NCBI GenBank assembly: GCA_036268455.1
Contig: DATAUD010000096.1
Coordinates: 1-64,000 of the forward strand
From: DATAUD01 sp036268455
GTDB taxonomy: Bacteria > Verrucomicrobiota > Verrucomicrobiia > Limisphaerales > Palsa-1400
Direction: 5' to 3'
DNA: 64,000 nucleotides
The translations under genes and the position numbers were made by a program. This document shows, one piece after another, positions 52,812 through 60,944 of this stretch (positions within the stretch are counted from its first letter, which is position 1; each line of letters starts with the position of its first letter). Under the pieces are notes generated by a model that did no database searches, was not told the DNA's origin, and worked only from the letters and a program-made list of their open reading frames with translations.

Positions 52812-53192
52812 CTACGGGCCTTCGAGGATGGCTACGGCGGTGGCGTGTTTTTCGGTGTGGCTGAGGCTGATGTGGACGATGCGTCCGCCGCGACTGGCAA
52901 GCAAGGATTGGGCTGTTCCATGCAGCACGACGTAGGGTTCGCCGGATTCCTTGCGGCGGATTTCCATGTCCTGCCAGCCCAATTGCGCGCCGATACCGGT
53001 GCCGAACGCCTTGGAGATCGCTTCTTTGCCGGCAAAACGCGCCGCCAGGAAAGGGCCGGGGGATTTGTGGGAAAAACAATATTCCAGTTCGGCGGGACGA
53101 AGGATTCTTTGGACGAATCGGTCGCCAAATCTTTTATGCGCCGCTTCGATGCGTTCCACCTCGATAATGTCGATGCCTGTGCCGAGAATCAA
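52812..53192 (-). CDS. acpS: Holo-[acyl-carrier-protein] synthase
   Basis: The AcpS of 126 residues has the N-terminal GTGIDIIEVERIEAAHKRFG with the metal-binding Asp, the central AARFAGKEAISKAFGTGIG (Glu-Ala and Lys motif) and the C-terminal ISLSHTEKHATAVAI. It attaches phosphopantetheine to acyl carrier protein. It follows pdxJ by 21 bases in the same orientation, the arrangement known from many Gram-negative bacteria. Confidence 0.96.
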   Translation of the reverse strand: MILGTGIDIIEVERIEAAHKRFGDRFVQRILRPAELEYCFSHKSPGPFLAARFAGKEAISKAFGTGIGAQLGWQDMEIRRKESGEPYVVLHGTAQSLLASRGGRIVHISLSHTEKHATAVAILEGP

Positions 53193-53213
53193 AGTTTGAT
53201 TTAGTTGGCAAAA

Positions 53214-53957
53214 CTATGCGCGGTTTAGCTCTTCGATTGCGAGCAACATCTCGCGGACGGCGGTGGCAAGCCCGACGACCACCGCGCGGCTGATGATGCT
53301 GTGGCCGATGTTCAATTCCACCAGGTGCGACACTTGCCGCAGCGCCGCGAGGTTTTGGTAGTTGAGACCGTGGCCGGCGTTGACTTGCAGGCCCAGGTCG
53401 TGGGCGAGGGCCGCGGCTTCCGCCAGACGGGTCAATTCCTGCGCGCGTTCCCGTTTGCGATTGAAGTTTTCCGCAAAAGCGCCGGTGTGCAGTTCAATGA
53501 ATTGGCTGCCGGTCCGCGACGCGGCCTGGATTTGTTCCGGGTCCGGCGCGATGAAGAGGCTGACATCGATGCCGGCGTCGTTCATTTTTTTGCGCGTCGC
53601 GGCCAGGGCCGGCCAATGATTGGCGACGTCGAGTCCGCCCTCTGTGGTGACTTCGGCGCGGCGTTCCGGGACAATGCAAACGATGTCCGGCCTGATTTCC
53701 AACGCGAAGGCGATGATCTCGGGAACGTTGGCCATTTCCAGATTGAGGCGCGTCTTGAGGACTTGGCGCAGCTTGCGAATGTCGCGGTCCTGCATGTGGC
53801 GGCGGTCCTCGCGCAAGTGCGCGGTGATGCCGTGGGCGCCAGCGGATTCGCAAATTAAAGCGGCCTCGATTGGGTCGGGTTCGCCGCGGTCGCTTCCGCG
53901 ATAGCGGGCCTCGCGCACGGTGGCGACGTGGTCGATGTTGACGCCCAGTTTGACCAT
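53214..53957 (-). CDS. pdxJ: Pyridoxine 5'-phosphate synthase
   Basis: A full-length PdxJ of 247 residues with the TIM-barrel signatures KLGVNIDHVATVREARY, GITAHLREDRRHMQDRDI, LNLEMAN and NAGHGLNYQN (phosphate site), and LNIGHSIISRAV. It condenses 3-amino-2-oxopropyl phosphate with deoxyxylulose-5-phosphate in vitamin B6 synthesis. Its start lies 4 bases after the stop of the secreted-protein gene upstream, forming a three-gene operon with acpS last. Confidence 0.97.
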   Translation of the reverse strand: MVKLGVNIDHVATVREARYRGSDRGEPDPIEAALICESAGAHGITAHLREDRRHMQDRDIRKLRQVLKTRLNLEMANVPEIIAFALEIRPDIVCIVPERRAEVTTEGGLDVANHWPALAATRKKMNDAGIDVSLFIAPDPEQIQAASRTGSQFIELHTGAFAENFNRKRERAQELTRLAEAAALAHDLGLQVNAGHGLNYQNLAALRQVSHLVELNIGHSIISRAVVVGLATAVREMLLAIEELNRA

Positions 53958-53961
53958 AGAA

Positions 53962-55515
53962 TCAATGGGACGGAATGCCGGGACCGGTAACTTTTGCCTT
54001 GGGCAATAAATTCATATTGACCGGACCCGCCGGTTCGCCGGACAGCCAATGAGAAAGCCATACCAGCTCCAATCCTGTAAAGACAAATGGCGCCGAACGA
54101 GTGACGGTCAACGTTTGGGGAGAGGTCCGCGTGACTTCTGTGACCGTGTTCCCCAAGGCAAGCTCGAGGCCGGCAAGCCAACTTTCGACGACATTCAGGC
54201 CGGCATCGGGTCTTCCCGAAACAGGGAGCATTTGGGGGTCTATCTCGGAATAGAGGCGCCATTGATGGACGCGCGGACCGGTCAATTCCCAATTGTAATA
54301 AACAATGTCGCTATGACCCTCAAACTGTTGCCACAAATTCGCCGGCGCGGGAGGTTGGTTATTGTACAGATAGAACAGTCCAGCGAGGAGATAATTACCC
54401 TCCTTCTCTGAAACAGACCGAAGGAATGCCCCCATTAACTGCGACTTGTTCCAGTTGATCTCGGAATTCCTGGGCGACCATTTCAAGCGCGTGTGGTCCC
54501 AACCCTGTAAGAAGGGATTGAGGGCGCTTATTCCCTGGCCGGCAAGTTCTCCGAGGATTTTCGCTCCGTCGGAAACCGGCCACGCCATGTAAGCCTGGAA
54601 GGGCATTTCGTGTTGCGCCCAGCAAAAAAACTGATTCGTGAATGGGTCGTTGGGAAGCCTGGAGAATGTATCGTTGAGTTGCATATACGGCGCAACGTTC
54701 CGCGCGGCGGTGAAGCTGATCAATGGCTCATGCACCAGTTCTTTGGGAATGCGCCACGGTGTCGGAGTCCAAAACGCGGGCTGGGGATAGGAGAGATCGG
54801 CGGCGACGTGGAACCGCCCGCTCTTGGCGGAGACGCTGACTGTTGCGCGGGCTGGTTTGAGAGGAAGCAAATGCGGTGAATTGGCGGCGCTCAGGCGCGG
54901 GCCGTCAATGTATGCTTCGAACCATTGGTCCTTAGCGAAAGGAGAGGCGGGATGTGAGCTTTTTTGGATTTTTTCGAGGTAATCGGTTCGGACTGAGGCG
55001 AGGCGGTCGCCTTTTCCCAGTAGAACCCAGTCCGGCGTTTCGATCATCCAACATCCGTTGTTCCAGCGCCGGCCGGACAAACCGCTCATCGCGCTGCCTT
55101 TGCCCCGCATGGCTGTCTCCAGCTTTTGCCGCCAGGCTGCCGCCCGTTTTTTATCCATCCGCGCGGCGAGCACGAAGTTGTCGCCGGTGGCGTCGAAGCT
55201 GGCAACAGATTCCACGCGCAAAAGGTCATCGAGGATGGGGCCAAGAACCGGGCCGGGCTGGCCGGCGGGATCGAATTGAAGTTTGGTCCAGAAAATGCGG
55301 GCCAGCCGGGTCAAAACGAGACCCTCAAAGTTGACGGTCGAGGGATAACGGAAGATTCGACTCGCGGTCTGGAAATTGGCGTCGGCTGAAAGTTGATCGG
55401 CGCCGGCAAAATGGTACTGAACGGCGACGGAATCCGCGGGAGCCGCCCGAAGCGGGACAGTGACAGCGGCAAGACTTAACGACAGCGCCGCGAAAAAGAT
55501 TCTGCTGGTTCGCAT
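53962..55515 (-). CDS. Secreted protein of unknown function upstream of pdxJ
   Basis: The ATG at 55515 begins a clear signal peptide (MRTSRIFFAALSLSLAAVTV), giving 517 residues. The mature part is beta-rich and Trp-rich (NNGCWMIETPDWVLLGKG, then FWTPTPWRIPKELVHEPLIS). It has no transmembrane helix and no active-site motif that I recognise. It is in one operon with pdxJ and acpS but nothing in it suggests B6 metabolism. It starts 36 bases from the divergent vanZ-like gene. Confidence 0.65.
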   Translation of the reverse strand: MRTSRIFFAALSLSLAAVTVPLRAAPADSVAVQYHFAGADQLSADANFQTASRIFRYPSTVNFEGLVLTRLARIFWTKLQFDPAGQPGPVLGPILDDLLRVESVASFDATGDNFVLAARMDKKRAAAWRQKLETAMRGKGSAMSGLSGRRWNNGCWMIETPDWVLLGKGDRLASVRTDYLEKIQKSSHPASPFAKDQWFEAYIDGPRLSAANSPHLLPLKPARATVSVSAKSGRFHVAADLSYPQPAFWTPTPWRIPKELVHEPLISFTAARNVAPYMQLNDTFSRLPNDPFTNQFFCWAQHEMPFQAYMAWPVSDGAKILGELAGQGISALNPFLQGWDHTRLKWSPRNSEINWNKSQLMGAFLRSVSEKEGNYLLAGLFYLYNNQPPAPANLWQQFEGHSDIVYYNWELTGPRVHQWRLYSEIDPQMLPVSGRPDAGLNVVESWLAGLELALGNTVTEVTRTSPQTLTVTRSAPFVFTGLELVWLSHWLSGEPAGPVNMNLLPKAKVTGPGIPSH

Positions 55516-55550
55516 AAAAGAGTGGCATTGTCTGCCAGAAAGGACGGGGG

Positions 55551-56054
55551 TTGGCAATGGTTTTTGCGGTTGCTTTTATGGCGCGTGGGTTGTTCCTTTG
55601 GGCGGTGCCGGCCCGATTCTGTAAATATTGGCTCCCGCTTCTGATTTGGATGACGGTGATTTTTAGCGCTTCCACCAGCCTCGGAGCGCCAAGACACACC
55701 TCTCGATTCATCGTTCCGTTTTTGATTTGGCTGGACCCGAACATATCCAAGGAAACCATCGAACTGGTGCATCATGTGATCCGAAAATGCGCGCATTTTA
55801 CCGAATACGCGATTCTTGGTTTTCTGGCGTGGCGGCTGATTCATGGGGATGCCGCGTTCGCGAGCGCAACCCCGAGCCGCCAATACTGGCTTGCGATTCT
55901 GTTCTGCGCCCTTTACGCCTCGACGGATGAATTTCATCAAAAATTTGTGGCCACACGGCAACCCGCGGTGTTGGATGTGATGCTGGACACGTGTGGCGCG
56001 GGATTCGGATTGCTGATGGTCTGGAGCGTCCGTCTGCTGCGAAAATCGCGCTGA
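55551..56054 (+). CDS. VanZ-like membrane protein
   Basis: The 167-residue polytopic protein has four predicted helices. VanZ features are YWLPLLIWMTVIFSASTSLG, ELVHHVIRKCAHFTEYAILG (conserved His-Lys-His-Glu helix) and ALYASTDEFHQKFVATRQP (conserved Asp-Glu-His motif). Many VanZ relatives have no known role; the name comes from teicoplanin resistance. comEC starts 2 bases after its stop, so the two are cotranscribed. An ATG at 55578 is an alternative start. Confidence 0.85.
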   Translation: MAMVFAVAFMARGLFLWAVPARFCKYWLPLLIWMTVIFSASTSLGAPRHTSRFIVPFLIWLDPNISKETIELVHHVIRKCAHFTEYAILGFLAWRLIHGDAAFASATPSRQYWLAILFCALYASTDEFHQKFVATRQPAVLDVMLDTCGAGFGLLMVWSVRLLRKSR

Positions 56055-56056
56055 AT

Positions 56057-58471
56057 ATGAAACGCCCGCTGCTTCCCGTGGCGTCGCTCTACATCGGGGG
56101 CATTCTTTGCGGCGAATACGCGCGCCTTCCGCTGCCGTGGCTGTTTGGCGCTTCGTTCCTGGCGGCGGCGCTCGCGCTGGCAATTCCGCGGGGACGCCTC
56201 TGGATGCTCAGGCTGCTTTTGGTATTGACGGGTTGGACGGGCGCGTGCCGGAGCGCCGCAATTATCGCGCCCGATGATTTGCGCGCGATCATTGGCGGGC
56301 AAATACAGCAAACGCAGTTGCGCGGCGTCATTCAAGCGCCGCCCATCCAGCGGATTTTCGAGAGGGGGCGGCGCGAGATTTCACATTTTTCGACGCTGAT
56401 CAGGGTGAACCAGATATTCATTGGCGGCGCCTGGCAGCCGGCTTTTGGGAAAGTCATCGCCACCGCGCCGGGTGTATTGTCCTCTAATTTTTTCGAAGGG
56501 CGAAGTGTGGAGATCGCCGGCGTCATCCGCCCGCCGGGCGGGCCGATCGCGGCGGGGATGTTTGACGCGCGCGCTTACGACGCCAGAGAGGGCGTGTTTT
56601 ATCAATTGCAAGCATCCTCCACGAACGATCCGCGAGTACTCGATGTCGCTGAGGGCGCGGCGTTGCCGATACCCGAACGATTTCGCCGGTGGGCGATGAA
56701 AACGCTCGCGCTCGGATTGCCGGGCGAGGATGAACCGTTGCGGCTGACATGGACTTTGTTACTGGACTGGAAGGCGCCATTGACCGCCGATGTTGAAGAA
56801 CCGTTCATGCGCGCCGGGACGTATCACATTTTCGCGGTGGACGGCCTGCGGATTGGGTTGCTCGCGGCGATCTGTCTCGGATTGCTGCGGCTGTTGCGAA
56901 TGCCCCGGGCGGTTTCAGGCGCAATCGTGATGCCGATTCTTTGGTTCTATGTGGCTTTGACCGGATGGCCGGCTTCCGCTGTGCGCGCCGCGATCATGGT
57001 GAGCGTGGTGATTGCGGGGTGGGCCTTGCGGCGGCCCGGTGACCTGATTAATTCGCTGTGCGCGGCGGCATTCATTATTTTGTTGTGGCAGCCGCAACAG
57101 CTTTTCCAACCGGGTTTCCAGCTTTCTTTTCTGGTCGTTCTCTGCATCGCGCTCATCGTGCCGCGGGTGGACAAGTGGATTCACGGCAAGTTGTTTAGCG
57201 GCGATCCAATGCTTCCCGACGCCCTCCAACCTCGATTGCCGGAGATGCTTTACATCCCGGCGCGTTACATATCGGACACATTTTCGCTCTCGCTGGCGGC
57301 GTGGATTGGATCGATTCCGCTGGCCGCTTATTATTTTCATTTGTTCACGCCTGTGAGTGTTCCGGCGAATTGCGTGGTCGTGCCCGCGACGGCGCTTGCG
57401 CTCGTCAGCGGAATGGGGAGCTTGTTGACAGGGACGTGGCTGCCAGGTTTGGCCGCGCTTTTCAATAACGCGAGCTGGGCGCTGATGAAATTCATCATTT
57501 GGCTTAGCGGATGCGCCGCGCATTGGCCGGAAGCCGCTTTTAACGTGGCGGCTCCGCGGCTGACTGTATGCGCCTTCTATTATGCCGTGCTCTTTATGCT
57601 TGTCACCGGCTGGATTTTTCGCTCCCGGCGCAAATGGGCGGTATGCGCGGCGATTTTTGCGGCCGGCACTTGCCTGATGATCCAGTGGTGGCTGTCAACA
57701 CGAATCGCGCGCATTCATGTTTTGCCGCTGAAGGGGGCGCCGGTGATTTTTGTGGATTCACCGCGAGGCGAGGGGAACATTTTGATAAACTGCGGGGACG
57801 CCGATTCGGCCGGGGAAATCGTCAAACCGTTTCTCTGCGCGCAGGGAGTGAACCGATTGTCCGCGGTTTGCCTGGCTGTCGGGCTTTTGCCGCATTTCGG
57901 GGGAGCCAGGGAAATTCTTGACAACTTTCCGACGGAGCACGTTTTCGCTGGTGACGCACAGGCGAAATCGGAGGCGTATCGAAATTTGATCGGGGAAATC
58001 CGGCCCGTTGTATTGCGCGATGGCGATCATGTTGGCGAGTGGTCCGTGCTGAATCCCGGCAAAGCGGAGCGATTTGCGCAAGCGGACAACAACGCGATGG
58101 TGTTCCAGCGCTCGTGTTATAACCGCTCGATTTTGCTGCTGCCCGCGCTGGGCCGCGACGGGCAGGAGGCGCTTATGCGGCGGCATCCGGAATTGCGCGC
58201 GGACTTTGTGATCGCGGGTTTGCCGTCACGTGACGAGCCGTTGTGCGAACCGCTTCTGGATCAGTTGCGCGCGAAGGTCATAATTATAGCTGACTCGGAA
58301 TTTCCGGCCAATCGCCGCGCATCGGCCAAACTTCGCCAAAGGCTGGCGCGCCGCGCGGAGCAGGTGATTTACTGCCACGACAATGGCGCAATCACGCTCG
58401 ATATTGCGCCGCAAGAATATTTACTTAGGACGCCCGTCGGAGATCCCCCGCGCGAACAAGACGCCTTGTAG
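56057..58471 (+). CDS. comEC: ComEC/Rec2-type protein with a degenerate hydrolase domain
   Basis: The ATG at 56057 (MKRPLLPVASLY) gives 804 residues. The N-terminal OB-like part (about 60-220) leads to the competence domain with its multi-helix channel (GTYHIFAVDGLRIGLLAAIC, then TGWPASAVRAAIMVS). The C-terminal third should be a metallo-beta-lactamase-like DNase. Here the HxHxDH metal motif is replaced by VCLAVGLLPHFGGA, and the beginning motif is altered as well, so a metal site is unlikely. It may still import DNA in a nuclease-independent way. The stop at 58469-58471 touches an IS-end-like sequence. Confidence 0.85.
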   Translation: MKRPLLPVASLYIGGILCGEYARLPLPWLFGASFLAAALALAIPRGRLWMLRLLLVLTGWTGACRSAAIIAPDDLRAIIGGQIQQTQLRGVIQAPPIQRIFERGRREISHFSTLIRVNQIFIGGAWQPAFGKVIATAPGVLSSNFFEGRSVEIAGVIRPPGGPIAAGMFDARAYDAREGVFYQLQASSTNDPRVLDVAEGAALPIPERFRRWAMKTLALGLPGEDEPLRLTWTLLLDWKAPLTADVEEPFMRAGTYHIFAVDGLRIGLLAAICLGLLRLLRMPRAVSGAIVMPILWFYVALTGWPASAVRAAIMVSVVIAGWALRRPGDLINSLCAAAFIILLWQPQQLFQPGFQLSFLVVLCIALIVPRVDKWIHGKLFSGDPMLPDALQPRLPEMLYIPARYISDTFSLSLAAWIGSIPLAAYYFHLFTPVSVPANCVVVPATALALVSGMGSLLTGTWLPGLAALFNNASWALMKFIIWLSGCAAHWPEAAFNVAAPRLTVCAFYYAVLFMLVTGWIFRSRRKWAVCAAIFAAGTCLMIQWWLSTRIARIHVLPLKGAPVIFVDSPRGEGNILINCGDADSAGEIVKPFLCAQGVNRLSAVCLAVGLLPHFGGAREILDNFPTEHVFAGDAQAKSEAYRNLIGEIRPVVLRDGDHVGEWSVLNPGKAERFAQADNNAMVFQRSCYNRSILLLPALGRDGQEALMRRHPELRADFVIAGLPSRDEPLCEPLLDQLRAKVIIIADSEFPANRRASAKLRQRLARRAEQVIYCHDNGAITLDIAPQEYLLRTPVGDPPREQDAL

Positions 58472-58490
58472 TTTTTAAACAGGCTCTTAG
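58471..58490 (+). repeat. IS5-end-like sequence between comEC and the M42 peptidase gene
   Basis: GTTTTTAAACAGGCTCTTAG resembles the terminal repeat and target site at 122-141 (TTTTCAAACACGCTCTTAAG) in most positions. The last four bases of the match region, TTAG, again fit the YTAR target. No transposase remnant is present, so this may be a solo end or coincidence. Confidence 0.35.
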
Positions 58491-58499
58491 AATGGCTGA

Positions 58500-59570
58500 A
58501 TGCGCACTGAATCGCTTCAATTCCTGGAACGTCTGGTCAATACACCAAGCCCATCCGGCCACGAGGCGCGGGGACAACGCGTCTGGCTCGATTATGTCAA
58601 ACCTGTCGCGGACGAAACTTTCAGCGACGCCTACGGCAACACGGTGGCCGTCCTTAACAAAGGCGGCTCGCCACGCCTCATGCTGGCGGCCCACGCCGAT
58701 GAAATTTCGATGGTGGTCAATTACATCAGCAAGCAGGGTTATATTTATGTGCGCAAAATGGGGGGAATTGATCCGGCGATCACCAAGGCCCAGCGCGTTG
58801 TCATCCATACAAAGGACGGCCCCATTACGGGCGTCGTTGGCAATGTTGCGCCGCATCTGACCAAACACGACCAGGAGCGGAAGGCGCCGAAAATGGAGGA
58901 CTTGTTCATAGATATTGGTGTTGACAGCCGCAAGGAAGTGGAGCGTCTGATCAGCATCGGCAATCCGATCACGTTGAACTATCCGTTCGAACTGTTGCGC
59001 AACAATCTTGCCGTCGCTCGCGCGTTTGATAATCGCGTGGGGACTTATTCGGTCGCGGAAGCATTCCGGCTGTTGAGCGAGGACAAGGACAAGCTCCGCT
59101 GCGAGGTGCTTGCGGTGTCAAATATTATGGAGGAGGTTGGGTTGCTCGGGGCGCGGCAAATCGCGTACACCCTCAAGCCGGATGTTGCGGTGGTGGTCGA
59201 TGTCACCCATGCGACCGATTACCCGACGGTAAACCAGCAGCACCATGGTGACATCAAACTTGGCAAAGGGCCGACTATCACGCACGGAAACTGCAATCAT
59301 CCGGAAGTGGTGGCGCGGTTGGAGGAAGTGGCCAAGTCGCGGAAGATTAAATTGCAGCACGAGGCGGCCTCCAACAGCACGGGCACGGACACCGACGTGA
59401 TTTTTTGGACGCGAGGCGGGATTCCAAGCGCGCTGGTCAGCCTGCCCAACCGTTACATGCATTCGCCGGTGGAAATGATCAGTTTGAAGGACCTCGAACA
59501 AATCCCGCAATTGCTCGCGGGCTTCGCGCGCTCGCTGAAAAAGGGCGAACAATTCCGGGTCAAGATCTAA
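58500..59570 (+). CDS. M42-family metallopeptidase
   Basis: The 356-residue protein has the binuclear-metal residues of M42 aminopeptidases: LAAHADEISMVV (His, Asp), RAFDNRVGTYS (bridging Asp), SNIMEEVGLLGAR (catalytic Glu-Glu), VVDVTHATDYP (Asp) and NRYMHSPVEMIS (His). It has the PDZ-like insert (about 75-165). Members trim N-terminal residues from peptides in the cytoplasm as large tetrahedral complexes. The ATG at 58500 is chosen; it sits 28 bases after comEC. Confidence 0.93.
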   Translation: MRTESLQFLERLVNTPSPSGHEARGQRVWLDYVKPVADETFSDAYGNTVAVLNKGGSPRLMLAAHADEISMVVNYISKQGYIYVRKMGGIDPAITKAQRVVIHTKDGPITGVVGNVAPHLTKHDQERKAPKMEDLFIDIGVDSRKEVERLISIGNPITLNYPFELLRNNLAVARAFDNRVGTYSVAEAFRLLSEDKDKLRCEVLAVSNIMEEVGLLGARQIAYTLKPDVAVVVDVTHATDYPTVNQQHHGDIKLGKGPTITHGNCNHPEVVARLEEVAKSRKIKLQHEAASNSTGTDTDVIFWTRGGIPSALVSLPNRYMHSPVEMISLKDLEQIPQLLAGFARSLKKGEQFRVKI

Positions 59571-59665
59571 GCCAACGATGCAGTTGACACACGAAGAGTC
59601 TCGCACAGACGACGCAGAGATCGCCTAGCTAAGGATTCGGGCTAAGGAATGCTAATTTTCAGGCA

Positions 59666-59710
59666 GCGGGGGAGAGAGAGACGAGGGTTCGATTCCCTTC
59701 ACCCGCTCCA
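59666..59710 (+). tRNA. tRNA-Gly relic lacking the D and anticodon arms
   Basis: GCGGGGG (59666-59672) can pair six of seven positions with CACCCGC (59700-59706). Between them, GAGGG-TTCGATT-CCCTT is a standard T arm, and TCCA at 59707-59710 gives a discriminator and encoded CCA. About 10 purine bases replace the D and anticodon arms, so it cannot decode. The sequence matches what I recall of tRNA-Gly 3' halves. It is a deleted gene or a leftover attachment site. Confidence 0.7.
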
Positions 59711-59946
59711 ATTGACAGGTTGCGACAGATTCCGTCAGGCAACGACTATCCCATTGATTCGCAATTGGTTCCGCGTGGTTTGATCCTGTATTCTTTGCGA
59801 CAGGATGCGACCCGTTTTGACCGTTCGCGCCTAAATTCTGTGCGCGTATTTGGTGGGTCATGTGAATTTTCTGTTGCAGTGTTTCGTTGACACCTCAACA
59901 GGAAACCACGTTGACCCGCCCTCGACCAGTTTTCCGCGCGCGGCGC

Positions 59947-60025
59947 GCCTCCACCCCTCGGGGTTCGGCTGCGCTCGGCTCGCTACGCTCGCCTCCGCTC
60001 CGCCTCACCCCGGAGGGGTGGAGGC
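59947..60025. repeat. 79-bp GC-rich palindromic element
   Basis: The left arm GCCTCCACCCCTCGGGGT (59947-59964) and the right arm (60007-60025) are reverse complements apart from one extra base. A 42-base GC-rich loop with repeated CTCG/CTCC units separates them. It looks like a dispersed REP/MITE-like repeat. Other copies cannot be checked within this window. Confidence 0.8.
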
Positions 60026-60083
60026 GGAGGGAAGAAAGACAAATTACAGAAAGAGATTTACACCCCCTATTTCAAGCGCTTCA

Positions 60084-60611
60084 AATGTGCAAGCGGGAGG
60101 CGCTGCCGATCTAGCTTGGGTCGTAAATGGACCGACAGAATACCCGTACGTTGCCGCGATGTGCGGGAGTTATGGTCAGAACGGATGGTTTACGGATTTT
60201 ATAGACCTTATGCCGATGGAGTTGGGAGGGAATGAACTGAATAAACCCATGTACCCACAATACCTTTTTCCAAAGCTCTCATCTGTGCCGAAACCCGCGC
60301 AGACCCCGCTTTTTTTTGATCAAAATTACCTAATGACGGTCCCCTTGGAAACCGATGTCCCTGCGAACGATCTTTACGCTGGGCAGCCGCCAATTGGCTA
60401 TGCCCGTGACGGTATGGGCTGCTGCACTATTTTGAGGCATGGGGGACGGACGGCCAGCCAATCTGTTCCATATCAGTCAGAGCAGTCCTTGCCCGGCGCG
60501 ATTAATATGGGATTAGCCGACGGTCACGTCGAACTATCCAAACTTCCTAATCTATGGAATTACTATTGGCATCTCAATTGGAACCCGACTCTGGTCAAAC
60601 CCCCGCCGTAA
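60084..60611 (+). pseudogene. Remnant of a prepilin-type protein, C-terminal part only
   Basis: A frame open to a TAA at 60609-60611 encodes a C-terminal half like the verrucomicrobial prepilin/DUF1559-type proteins: NVQAGGAADLAWVVNGPTEY, then PGAINMGLADGHVELSKLPN and YYWHLNWNP. The N-terminal pilin signature is absent, and the frame upstream runs through the palindrome. It is a truncated gene. The TAA shares its last A with the ATG of the next remnant. Confidence 0.7.
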
Positions 60612-60893
60612 TGCGCGTGAAAATGAGATGCTGGCCAAATTGCGGCTTTAGGCTTACCGAATTGCTCGTGGTCATCGCAATTATCGCGATTCTGGCGGCT
60701 CTTTTGCTTGCAGCGCTGTCCAGCGCAAAAGAGTCCGCCCAACAAACATCCTGTGCCGCTGCTTGTTTGCCCTTGGACTCGAATCCCACAAAATCCTAAT
60801 CTGCAAGCTCCCGGCGCTGCAGATCTGGCGTGGGTCGTTGGAGGACCTACGCTAGGCGTTCCGGCGATATGCGCATTTTCACCAAACGGCTGA
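60611..60893 (+). pseudogene. Second prepilin-type remnant, N-terminus plus a frameshifted fragment
   Basis: The ATG at 60611 begins MRVKMRCWPNCGFRLTELLV, with a pilin-type hydrophobic helix (LLVVIAIIAILAALLL). After SAKESAQQTSCAA the frame goes to a stop at 60799. In another frame, NPNLQAPGAADLAWVVGGPT matches the previous remnant and stops at 60893. Two homologous genes were once in tandem here and both have lost parts. Confidence 0.75.
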
Positions 60894-60944
60894 AGCGCTG
60901 ACTCGCAGTTGACTCCGCGTTTTTCGCCTCGTAGGCTTTCCGCG

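Larger units (their letters stand above)
59571..60083. other. Non-coding interval with a tRNA relic and a large hairpin
   Basis: This 513-bp stretch between the M42 gene and the first prepilin remnant has no credible gene. It contains a tRNA-Gly relic (59666-59710) and short direct repeats of TTGCGACAG near 59720 and 59797. It also holds a GC-rich palindromic element (59947-60025). The layout is like the scar of an integrative element, but no integrase remains here. Confidence 0.6.
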
